Shown here: one piece after another, positions 8,076 through 15,038 of the stretch
Layout: each line of letters starts with the position of its first letter
How positions within the stretch are numbered: the stretch's first letter is position 1
From: Tardiphaga sp052076105
GTDB lineage: Bacteria; Pseudomonadota; Alphaproteobacteria; Rhizobiales; Xanthobacteraceae
NCBI RefSeq assembly: GCF_052076105.1
Contig: NZ_CP197245.1
Location: forward strand, 3,534,001-3,598,000
Reading direction: 5' to 3'
Length of the DNA stretch: 64,000 nt
Position numbers and translations under genes: made by a program
Notes under the pieces: model-generated
The model's input: only the letters and a program-made list of their open reading frames with translations
Database searches by the model: none
What the model was told of the DNA's origin: nothing

Positions 8076-8810
8076 CTATTTCGGCGCTTCCATCACCCTG
8101 GCGACAGTAATCTTCAGCATCTCGACGAACAGCTTCTCTGCGTCGGTGCCGTCAGGCAAGCGGCGCAGGATGTCGGTGAGACGGCCATCGAGGGTCAGCA
8201 TGGTGAAACCATGCACCAGCGACCATGTCCGCGCGATCTGCGCAGCCTGCTCGAGGGTCAATGCATCGGTGGCAATATTGCCGGGGTGCTGCGCGCCGAC
8301 CACACTGGCGAGACCGGCAAAGGATGCATTGGCTGCTTCGCGCAGATTAGGCCGGGTCATGTCGAGCCGTTCGGTACGAAACATCAGCTGATACATGCCA
8401 GGCTGCGCACGTGCATAAGCGAGATAGGCCTTGGCGCGGGCGAGCGCGCTTTCGAGCGGCGTCGTGCCGGTCGCGCCAGCCGCAATCATTGTGGCGTTGA
8501 AGTTGCGAAAGCCGATGGCCGCGAGTTCGCTGACAAGGCCGGTGAGATCACCGAAGTGATGCGTCGGAGCCGCGTGAGAGACGCCGGCTTCGCGGGCGAC
8601 GGCGCGCAGCGTCAGACCCGACAAGCCGTCCCGCTCCAGCACGATTTCCGCCGCTTTCAGCAGCGCACCATGCAGGTCCCCGTGATGATAGGGGAACTCA
8701 GCGCTGGCGACCTTCTTGGCCGTGCCCTTGGCGGACGCCTGTGCTGCGCCCTTCTTGCGGCGGGCCGGCGATAGGGCGCGCGGTTTCGCGGTCTTGGTCT
8801 GCTTTGTCAT
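8076..8810 (-). CDS. TetR/AcrR-family regulator (probably leaderless)
   Basis: 244 residues if translation starts at the ATG at 8810. Longer starts at 8831 or 8909 are possible in frame, but those would place the palindromic operator inside the gene. A basic Lys/Ala N-tail precedes the TetR helix-turn-helix (FPYHHGDLHGALLKAAEIVL ... LRAVAREAGVSHAAPTHHFG) and a TetR_C-type ligand domain (EKLFVEMLK near the end). No ribosome site is visible before 8810. A TTTACA-17 bp-TATAAC promoter puts the transcription start at or next to that ATG. It is divergent from the carotenoid oxygenase gene and likely controls it. Confidence 0.88.
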   Translation of the reverse strand: MTKQTKTAKPRALSPARRKKGAAQASAKGTAKKVASAEFPYHHGDLHGALLKAAEIVLERDGLSGLTLRAVAREAGVSHAAPTHHFGDLTGLVSELAAIGFRNFNATMIAAGATGTTPLESALARAKAYLAYARAQPGMYQLMFRTERLDMTRPNLREAANASFAGLASVVGAQHPGNIATDALTLEQAAQIARTWSLVHGFTMLTLDGRLTDILRRLPDGTDAEKLFVEMLKITVARVMEAPK

Positions 8811-8845
8811 GGTGATGTTATAGGTTGCCATTTTTACACTGTAAA
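8811..8845 (-). promoter_or_regulatory. Promoter of the tetR gene overlapping operator O1
   Basis: On the minus strand TTTACA (8845-8840), a 17-bp spacer and TATAAC (8822-8817) lie just before the ATG at 8810. The -35 hexamer is one arm of the TTTACA-C-TGTAAA palindrome (8833-8845), which implies autorepression. The position predicts a leaderless mRNA. Confidence 0.55.
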
Positions 8846-8897
8846 GATTTTGCTTGACGGGCCGACCGCTCACATCTAGCAATCTAGACAACGTAAA
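8833..8897 (+). promoter_or_regulatory. Oxygenase promoter flanked by two TetR-type operators
   Basis: O1 is TTTACACTGTAAA (8833-8845). Eight bases on is TTGACG (8854-8859), then 17 bp and a weak TAGCAA -10 (8877-8882). O2 is TAGACAACGTAAA (8885-8897), over or just past the start site. The same order recurs at 10366-10433. Binding by the adjacent TetR protein is inferred. Confidence 0.6.
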
Positions 8898-8920
8898 GAT
8901 AACGGACATGGGAGACGACG

Positions 8921-10324
8921 ATGGCGCTGCTGGACCCGATCGAGGCTGCTCATGACAATCTTGCGCCGATTCCGATGGAGTGCGACGCGCCGTTCCTGAA
9001 AGTCATCGGTGAACTGCCGCGTGAACTCAACGGCACGCTCTATCGCAACGGCCCCAATCCGCAATTCGAAACCAAAGGCTCGCACTGGTTCGTCGGCGAC
9101 GGCATGCTGCATGCCTTTCACATCGAGAACGGCCGCGCGAGCTATCGCAATCGATGGGTTCGCACACCGAAATTTCTCGCCGAGCACGATGCTGGCCGCG
9201 CGCTCTATCGCGGCTTCGGGCAGAAAGTGCCGGATGCCCCTGCTTCGCTTGGCAACGACTCAGGCGCGGCCAATACCAACATCATCTTTCACGCCGGCCG
9301 CCTGCTCGCGCTCGAGGAAGGACATCCTCCGACCGAGATCGAGCCGGGCACGCTGAAGACGCTCGGCTACCAGAACTATCGCGGCCGCATCGGCGGGCCG
9401 TTTACCGCGCACCCCAAGATCGATCCCGTCACCGGCGAAATGACCTTCTTCGGCTATAACGCCCGCGGAATCTTCAGTCCGACGATCTCGTTCGGCGCAA
9501 TCGATTCATCCGGCATCGTGACGCGCTTCGAACGTTTCGATGCGCCCTATGCCAGCATGGTGCATGACTTCATCGTCACCGATCGTCATCTGCTGTTTCC
9601 GATCCTGCCCATCACCGGCAGCATGGATCGCGCGCGATCGGGCCGCCCGCCCTATGCTTGGGAGCCGGACAAGGGGTCTTACGTCGGCGTGATGAAGCGC
9701 GGCGGCAGCGCAGATGATATCAAATGGTTTCGCGCCGAAGCTTGCTACGTCTTCCATGTGATGAATGCGTGGGACGAAGGCGAGCGCATCATCGCCGACG
9801 TCATGCAGTCCGAGGAAGCACCGCTGTTCACGCATCCCGACGGTTCGCCTACCGATCCCGCGAGATCCAATGCACGACTTTGTCGCTGGACTTTCGATCT
9901 TGCCGCCAACACCGATCGCTTCACGCGCACCTATCTCGACGACGTCACCGGCGAATTCCCGCGCATCGACGAGCGCCGCTCCGGCCTCGTCAGCACGCAA
10001 GGCTGGTACGCCTGCGATAATCCGGCGCCGGGTGCCAGCAAGGCCTTTTCCGGGATCACGCATGTCTGGCGCGACGGCATCAGGCTCGGCCAATACATGC
10101 TGCCACTCGGCGACAGCATCTCCGAACCCGTCTTCGTCGCGCGCAGCAAGGATGCAGCCGAAGGCGATGGCTGGCTGCTCGCGGTGGTGTGGCGCGCCCG
10201 GCAGAACCGCAGCGATCTGGCAGTGTTTAATGCCACCGATATCGCCGCGGGACCGATCGCGCTCGTCCAGCTCGGTCATCGGGTACCGGCGGGCTTTCAC
10301 GGCAACTGGGTGGACGCCTCGTAA
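8921..10324 (+). CDS. Carotenoid/lignostilbene cleavage oxygenase
   Basis: 467 residues, the full length of bacterial RPE65-type oxygenases. All four iron-ligand histidine contexts are visible in order: FTAHPKIDPVTGEM, MVHDFIVTDRHLLF, YVFHVMNAWDEGE and, at the very C-terminus, GFHGNWVDAS. The N-terminus has the LNGTLYRNGPNPQFE motif. These cytosolic, membrane-edge enzymes split conjugated double bonds of carotenoids, apocarotenoids or stilbenes (lignostilbene) with O2. The substrate cannot be decided here. GGAGACGACG precedes the ATG. It is divergent from a TetR gene and has paired operators in the promoter. Confidence 0.94.
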   Translation: MALLDPIEAAHDNLAPIPMECDAPFLKVIGELPRELNGTLYRNGPNPQFETKGSHWFVGDGMLHAFHIENGRASYRNRWVRTPKFLAEHDAGRALYRGFGQKVPDAPASLGNDSGAANTNIIFHAGRLLALEEGHPPTEIEPGTLKTLGYQNYRGRIGGPFTAHPKIDPVTGEMTFFGYNARGIFSPTISFGAIDSSGIVTRFERFDAPYASMVHDFIVTDRHLLFPILPITGSMDRARSGRPPYAWEPDKGSYVGVMKRGGSADDIKWFRAEACYVFHVMNAWDEGERIIADVMQSEEAPLFTHPDGSPTDPARSNARLCRWTFDLAANTDRFTRTYLDDVTGEFPRIDERRSGLVSTQGWYACDNPAPGASKAFSGITHVWRDGIRLGQYMLPLGDSISEPVFVARSKDAAEGDGWLLAVVWRARQNRSDLAVFNATDIAAGPIALVQLGHRVPAGFHGNWVDAS

Positions 10325-10365
10325 GACTTTGTTTTGAATACGCTAAAGCATTATCTCTCATAATT

Positions 10366-10433
10366 TTGACAGTGTAAAGATTTTTGTTGACGAAGCCGCA
10401 GGCAAGGCCTAGAAAAAATCTTGACATCGTAAA
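10366..10433 (+). promoter_or_regulatory. Second promoter with the same paired TetR-type operators
   Basis: O1' TTGACAGTGTAAA (10366-10378), then 8 bp, TTGACG (10387-10392), 17 bp, TAGAAA (10410-10415), and O2' TTGACATCGTAAA (10421-10433). Spacings match the oxygenase promoter almost exactly. It drives the membrane-protein genes beginning at 10551. Confidence 0.6.
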
Positions 10434-10550
10434 GATGGAGCGACCGGAAAACAGCGTGACGTCCTTTCTCATGATCGGCGCCGTTGTCACCGCCTCCTCA
10501 AGCACAACGATAAAAGTTCTCTCTCGACAACAAGCGCGCGGAACCACGCC

Positions 10551-10871
10551 ATGATCAACGTCCTCGCCAAGCTGGCCATCGGCTTCCTTTCCACCATCGC
10601 CTTCTTCACGACCTTTGCGATCGCAGGAGACGTGCTGATCGCGACTGCCGTCGCCATTGCAGGTGCCGCGACACAGTTCGTTCTCGCACGAACCGCATAT
10701 CGCAGGCCGGACATGATGACCCGGGCAGCAAGCTGGAGCAGCCTGGCCCTCGTGCTGGTTGTAACCGGGACCACGCTCATGGGCATCGAACCATCCGGCG
10801 CGGCCACCCCCGCTTCTCATGACGTTTTCACGCCGGTCAGCAATGTCTGCCGGCTCTCGCAAGACATATGA
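10551..10871 (+). CDS. Short YciB/IspZ-like membrane protein (N-terminal half only)
   Basis: 106 residues. The first ~80 align by eye with the start of the 190-aa protein encoded at 11594. Shared features are FSTI..., the GDVL[IL]AT.VAIAGA..QF pattern, an AR.. turn, DMMT/DVMT, and a third hydrophobic helix (SLALVLVV). After that the reading frame leaves the homology in a Ser/Pro-rich tail (SGAATPASHDVF...). It could be a truncated paralogue or a genuine short form. It is the first gene after the duplicated operator promoter. YciB-type proteins are cell-envelope membrane proteins of poorly defined role. Confidence 0.7.
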   Translation: MINVLAKLAIGFLSTIAFFTTFAIAGDVLIATAVAIAGAATQFVLARTAYRRPDMMTRAASWSSLALVLVVTGTTLMGIEPSGAATPASHDVFTPVSNVCRLSQDI

Positions 10872-10961
10872 TCGCTGGATGATGCGCAGCGGCGCAAAGG
10901 CCTCACAAACGGGCCCGCAACGCTCCTTCACAACGTCAAGATAGCCCGAACTGGAAACGCC

Positions 10962-11537
10962 ATGGCTTCCTTTCTGATCATTGCCCCGTTCGGCGTCTTC
11001 GCCATGCTGATGATGGTAACGTCGGTCGCGTTCAGCCTGTTCGCCGCGGCGACGCTGTCGCTCGGCATTGTGGTCTGGGACGTGATCCGCGGCGGTTCGC
11101 TGAAAATGCTCGCGGCAGGCTCGGTGCTGATCTTCAGCGCGCTCGGCTGCTACATCACGCTGATCGACGGCAACTGGAGCCCGGTGGCTGTACGCCTCGC
11201 CGTCGATGTCTGCGTGCTCTCAATCGTCCTGCTGTCGCTGGCGATCCGCCTGCCCTTCACGCTGCAATATGCCCGCGAGGTGGTGGACGCCGAAACCTTG
11301 AAGCTGCCCGGCTTCATGAAGGCGAACTATATCATCACCTGGGCCTGGGCTGGCGCCTTCGTGCTGATGCTGGTGGCGGACATGCTGATCATCTACATGC
11401 CCTCGCTGCCGCTATGGATCGGCTTTGCGGTGGCCTTTGCCGCTCGCAATTCCGCCGTTGCCTTCACCAAATGGTATCCGCAATATCGCCGCGCAAAATA
11501 CGGCGCAGCGAAGCCGGCAGAACCGCTGAAACCCTGA
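10962..11537 (+). CDS. Five- to six-helix membrane protein, function unknown
   Basis: 191 residues with hydrophobic segments at about 3-22, 26-42, 49-65, 74-92, 118-138 and 142-160, and a basic C-terminal tail (WYPQYRRAKYGAAKP). No catalytic motif is evident and I do not recognise the family. It lies between two YciB-like genes (90 bp after the first, 56 bp before the second), all on the + strand. A single operon under the TetR-type operators is likely. By association it may serve transport or membrane adaptation to the oxygenase substrate or product (inference). Confidence 0.75.
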   Translation: MASFLIIAPFGVFAMLMMVTSVAFSLFAAATLSLGIVVWDVIRGGSLKMLAAGSVLIFSALGCYITLIDGNWSPVAVRLAVDVCVLSIVLLSLAIRLPFTLQYAREVVDAETLKLPGFMKANYIITWAWAGAFVLMLVADMLIIYMPSLPLWIGFAVAFAARNSAVAFTKWYPQYRRAKYGAAKPAEPLKP

Positions 11538-11593
11538 TCCACTTCGCCTACAAATCGACGCCTGACCATCTCGACTGCATTGGGAGCCCTGCG

Positions 11594-12166
11594 ATGAAGG
11601 ACGTATTCGCCAAACTTGGCCAGGATTTCTTCTCCACCATCGTCTTCCTGGTGCTCTACCTCGTCACCGGTGACGTCCTGCTGGCAACCTGCGTGGCGAT
11701 TGCGGGTGCCGTCGCACAGTTCATCTATGCCCGCGTCAAGGGCCAGAAGCTTGATGTAATGACCTATGCCAGTCTCGCGCTGGTAGTCGTCCTCGGTGGC
11801 GCGACGCTGCTGACCAAGGATCCGCGCTTTGTGCTGGCCAAGCCCAGCATCGGACATTTCGCCATCGGCGCGATCATGCTGCGCAAGGGCTGGATGCTGC
11901 GCTACCTGCCCCCCATCGTCAGCGAGACGATCCCCGAATATGTGACCGCTGCGGGCTATGCCTGGGCTGCACTGATGTTCGCACTTGGCGCCGGTGTCAT
12001 CGCCGTGGCCATGACCGGCGACATGAAGCTGTGGGCGTTCTATGTGTCGGTGGTGGCCGTTGGCGCCAAGGTGCTGGCCTTCGCGATCCAGTATGTCCTG
12101 TTCCGGGTGATCGTCAGCCGTAAGCGGCGCGCAGCAGCAGCGACGGCACCGCAGATGGGCACCTAA
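11594..12166 (+). CDS. YciB/IspZ-like inner membrane protein
   Basis: 190 residues from the ATG at 11594 (the in-frame ORF extends upstream to 11414, inside the preceding gene, so I reject the longer start). It is similar to intracellular septation protein A (YciB/IspZ): MKDVFAKLGQDFFSTIVF, GDVLLATCVAIAGA, ARVKGQKLDVMTYASLALV, KPSIGHFAIGAIMLRKGWMLR and a C-terminal helical bundle. YciB is an inner membrane protein linked to envelope synthesis and division. Here it clusters with an oxygenase regulon, so it may be a specialised paralogue. The gene ends directly in the dispersed repeat at 12165. Confidence 0.85.
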   Translation: MKDVFAKLGQDFFSTIVFLVLYLVTGDVLLATCVAIAGAVAQFIYARVKGQKLDVMTYASLALVVVLGGATLLTKDPRFVLAKPSIGHFAIGAIMLRKGWMLRYLPPIVSETIPEYVTAAGYAWAALMFALGAGVIAVAMTGDMKLWAFYVSVVAVGAKVLAFAIQYVLFRVIVSRKRRAAAATAPQMGT

Positions 12167-12269
12167 AGCGTTTTCGAGCGAAGTGGATACCGGTTCGCAT
12201 CAGGAAAACGCGTCTCAACAAAAAGCTAGAGCCTCGATTCTGATTCTACCAGAACCGAAAAGGCTCTAG
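12165..12269. repeat. Dispersed Rhizobiales-type repeat with terminal hairpin
   Basis: It begins AAAGCGTTTTCGAGCGAAGT and continues GGATACCGGTTCGC ... GAAAACGCG, ending in a hairpin with 9-bp arms CTAGAGCCT (12226-12234) and AGGCTCTAG (12261-12269). I recall nearly the same element as a common intergenic repeat in Bradyrhizobium/Rhodopseudomonas genomes. Only one copy is in this window. It overlaps the stop codon of the YciB-like gene and may terminate that transcript. Confidence 0.65.
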
Positions 12270-12967
12270 TTGCCGGCGCGCAACTGCGAACTTCGCAGAT
12301 GCGCCACACCGACATCCACCCTCAGCGGCGGCGATGCCGCGGGCGCGTGAACCGTGTCGCCCTCATATTCAGCAGTGATCCAGCGCGTGCCATCCGCCAG
12401 CGCCGAGGTGATGAACGACGCCATGCCGGCGCGATCGAGGCCGACACGGGCCGCGAGAACCTGCTCGCCATCGCGAAACGTGACCGCGCCTTTCGGAACG
12501 CCAACACCGCCGGCAATCGCGGCCGTCAACGTGACCACCGCTCCGGACGGACGGGGATTCTCGGACGACGACAGCGCCACGGCCGGCGTGACGCGTATGG
12601 TCTCGGCCACCACCGCGGATTGGCTCGGCTGCACCACGACAGGCAGATAATTCGACGTCCCCATATAGTCCGCGCGGAAACGATGCGGACCCGGCGGCAG
12701 TCGCTGGACCACCAGTGACGGCTGAGCCACATCGACCCAGCCAAGCACGGTGAGCGTCGTCTCATCGACAAAGCGGACGATGCCGCCCGGGACGCCGCCG
12801 CCGCGTTCACTCGTCACGGACGCCGTCAGTGTCGTGCGACCGGCCGCATCAACGGACGCCGCCAGAGTGATGCGGGTCAGTTCGGAGTGTATGATGGATT
12901 GGGCGTGGGCCGCGGCCGGACTTGCGAGCACAACTGCAGTGACGACGACCAGATGAAAATTGTTCAC
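12266..12967 (-). CDS. Secreted protein with two Ig-like (Big_3-type) repeats
   Basis: 233 residues. The signal peptide (MNNFHLVVVTAVVLASPAAA, cleavage after HAQS) is followed by two tandem Ig-like modules, about 30-120 and 125-220. Each has the pattern TLTA.V......P.G.V.F.D......V.L...G.......L..G...I.A.Y.G: module 1 ends FRADYMGTSNYLP and module 2 ends ITAEYEGDTVHAPA. These repeats are usually found in surface or periplasmic adhesion proteins. The stop lies within a few bases of the dispersed repeat. No neighbour suggests a specific partner. Confidence 0.85.
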   Translation of the reverse strand: MNNFHLVVVTAVVLASPAAAHAQSIIHSELTRITLAASVDAAGRTTLTASVTSERGGGVPGGIVRFVDETTLTVLGWVDVAQPSLVVQRLPPGPHRFRADYMGTSNYLPVVVQPSQSAVVAETIRVTPAVALSSSENPRPSGAVVTLTAAIAGGVGVPKGAVTFRDGEQVLAARVGLDRAGMASFITSALADGTRWITAEYEGDTVHAPAASPPLRVDVGVAHLRSSQLRAGN

Positions 12968-13077
12968 CTGTTACGCTCCGGTTAGCCGCCCCTGGGATGA
13001 GGCGCACGGCCGGCGAAAAGGTTCAACGCAAAAACCAAGGTATGGCTGTGAGGCAACGTATCGACGTGAACAGTTCG

Positions 13078-13170
13078 TCACAGATACTGATAAAATATGA
13101 CCCCATTCACCGCGCTGGCCGCAGCCAGCAGCGTCACGACCGTCATATTCAGCTTCAGAGCATCCAACAT
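13078..13170 (-). CDS. Candidate 30-residue single-pass membrane peptide
   Basis: The minus-strand ATG at 13170 with GAGG eight bases upstream opens a 30-codon frame. It reads MLDALKLNMTVVTLLAAASA then VNGVIFYQYL and a TGA stop. One hydrophobic helix covers most of it. The support is the ribosome site and the membrane-like composition only. It could be a chance ORF. Confidence 0.35.
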   Translation of the reverse strand: MLDALKLNMTVVTLLAAASAVNGVIFYQYL

Positions 13171-13370
13171 GGCGCGGCCTCGAATTCGTCTGTGGTCTGA
13201 TCGCTATTGGAACAGCGCCGCCTGAGTCGTCACCGCTTTTCTTTTTCGTCCACATGCTTGCGGGTCACCGGAGAATCGAGTCCTGCGCAGAGACCCGAAT
13301 GCGCCTGATTTGCTGCAGGCCTGAGTCGCCTTTTGTCGAACCAAAATCGCGCTGTCGGCGACACAATTCC

Positions 13371-14345
13371 ATGACCCGAATCGCCGCTTTGATTGCCGGA
13401 CTGCTTGTTGCCGGCCCAGCCCTCGCGCAGCCCGTCACGCCCTCGCCTGAAACGCCGGAGTGGTTTGCAAGCGCCCGCGCTTTCGTGCCGCCGGACCGCG
13501 TGGCCGGTCAGGCGTTTCATGTCGACTTATCCAATCCACAAGCACCCGTCGGCTATCTTGCGGTTTATCCGGCCAACGCAAGCGATCCGAAGACACCGGC
13601 CAGCGCATTCGATGCAGGAGAGATGCTGGTCGCAAAACTCGCACACAGCGATGGCAAACTGACCACGCTGTCCGCTGAGTTGCGGCCGCGCGATCTCACG
13701 CTGACAAGCAGTATGCCGAGCGTGGCGAGCGCCGCGCGTGACGACGATGGGTATCGCGAACTGCATGCCGAGTTGCTGAAGACACGTGGCACGCTGCCTG
13801 ACGGCGCCATGCCCTGCGATATCCACGGCTGGTCCGAGGACCGCGACCCGAACGGATTGAATGTCCGCGCCGGGCCGTCGGCGAAGGCCAAGGTGCTCGG
13901 CACATTGCCTGCGCCGTACAAATTCAAGCGCAAGGGCGACAACGTCCCCGAAGGTGGCTGGCTGACGGAGTTCTCCATCCTCGGCTTCAAGGACGGCTGG
14001 TTCCTGATCGAAGGCGCGACGCCACCGGGCAAGGACTACGAGGACGAGAGCGTCTATCCGCGCAATCATCCAAAGCCCTATGGCGGCCGCGGCTGGGTCG
14101 CCGCCAACAAGATCGGCGCGCAATATGCCAATGGCGACACACGAATGGGCGGGCTGTTTCAGGCGCCGCATGTGGACGCGCAATGGACGCCAGCCAAAGG
14201 CGACGGTGGCAGCGAGATCGGCGCCGATGGCGGCCCGAAACGCATTCTCGCCTGTAGCGGCTTCTGGGCCTTGGTGGAGAGCCACGACGGCGTCCGCGGC
14301 TGGTGGCGCAGGCTGTGTTCGAACCAGGTGACGAATTGCAGTTGA
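13371..14345 (+). CDS. Secreted bacterial SH3-domain protein
   Basis: 324 residues from the ATG at 13371. A longer in-frame start at 13254 would put a non-signal stretch before the signal peptide MTRIAALIAGLLVAGPALAQ, so I reject it. The middle region (about 150-250) contains an SH3b-like module: SEDRDPNGLNVRAGPSAKA, KVLGTLPAPY and GWFLIEGA. A second SH3-like stretch with RGWVAANKIG follows, and WALVESHDGVRGWWRRLC near the end. Such domains bind peptidoglycan or protein ligands in the periplasm. The cysteines near the end may be paired. The target is unknown. Confidence 0.8.
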   Translation: MTRIAALIAGLLVAGPALAQPVTPSPETPEWFASARAFVPPDRVAGQAFHVDLSNPQAPVGYLAVYPANASDPKTPASAFDAGEMLVAKLAHSDGKLTTLSAELRPRDLTLTSSMPSVASAARDDDGYRELHAELLKTRGTLPDGAMPCDIHGWSEDRDPNGLNVRAGPSAKAKVLGTLPAPYKFKRKGDNVPEGGWLTEFSILGFKDGWFLIEGATPPGKDYEDESVYPRNHPKPYGGRGWVAANKIGAQYANGDTRMGGLFQAPHVDAQWTPAKGDGGSEIGADGGPKRILACSGFWALVESHDGVRGWWRRLCSNQVTNCS

Positions 14346-14346
14346 G

Positions 14347-15022
14347 CTAGAACCAGATTTGCTGCTGCACGCCCAGCGCATCGCGCGGTGCGGTGCCTTC
14401 CGGCAGACAGCCCACGCAATCGCGCGCGGCCAGCGCTACCGCGCAGGCATCGAGCACATCATCCCGTTGTGCACCGGTACGCGCTCGCCTGACGGTCAGC
14501 CAGTCGTCGAGATTGCTGAAGCCATTCGCCATCAGTAGACGACGACGCAGCGCGAGCCCCTCCTCCGCATGTTTGGACGACAGCGGCGCATCGCCATTCA
14601 AGCGGAGAAAGACGAGTTCGGGGTGAGCTTCGCGGATATCGAGGTCACGATGCGCCCGCACGAAGCCATCGACCTCCATGATCTTCGGCCCGAGATGCCA
14701 GGAGCTGGCGCGAGACCTTCTTTTGTCCGCGTCGTTCGGCTTCGGCATTGGCAAGGTCGGGATCGGTGAAGTCCTGCCACAACCAGCGCCGCCCGCCGGA
14801 GAATACCCGCGATCCATGCGGGCTGAGCTTCTTGCGGGCGAGCTGGTCGCAGGCACGCACGCCATCGTCCCCGAGGCCGATAGGGATATCGATGGCAGCG
14901 CGAGCAAAGCGCTGCGCCGCGAGCCAGGAAATGTCGCTGATGAAATCGACGGATCGCCGGTCGCCATCGAGCGTGACGGCGACCCAGCCCTTGCTGAACC
15001 CATCGAGCCCGATGAAGGTCAT
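14347..15022 (-). pseudogene. DUF429 (predicted RNase H-fold nuclease) gene split by a frameshift
   Basis: Two overlapping minus-strand frames together make one DUF429 protein of about 224 residues. The 15022 start gives MTFIGLDGFSKGWVAVTLDG, then AAIDIPIGLGDDGVRACDQL and SRVFSGGRRWLW, up to KKVSRQL. The expected continuation (LGPKIMEVDGFVRAHRDLD, HPELVFLRLNG, LASKHAEEG-like, DDVLDACAVALAARD) is in the -1 shifted frame ending at 14347. One extra base in the CTCCTGG run (complement of 14701-14702) explains the shift. This is either a real inactivating mutation or a sequencing error. The gene would end 15 bp from the fumarase gene stop. Confidence 0.8.
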
Positions 15023-15038
15023 CGGGCGCGCCTCGCGC

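Noticed and set aside
12971..13255. 94-codon minus frame upstream of the Ig-like gene
   Set aside because: No ribosome site and no coding character. The embedded 30-codon frame at 13078-13170 is slightly better supported, in another frame.
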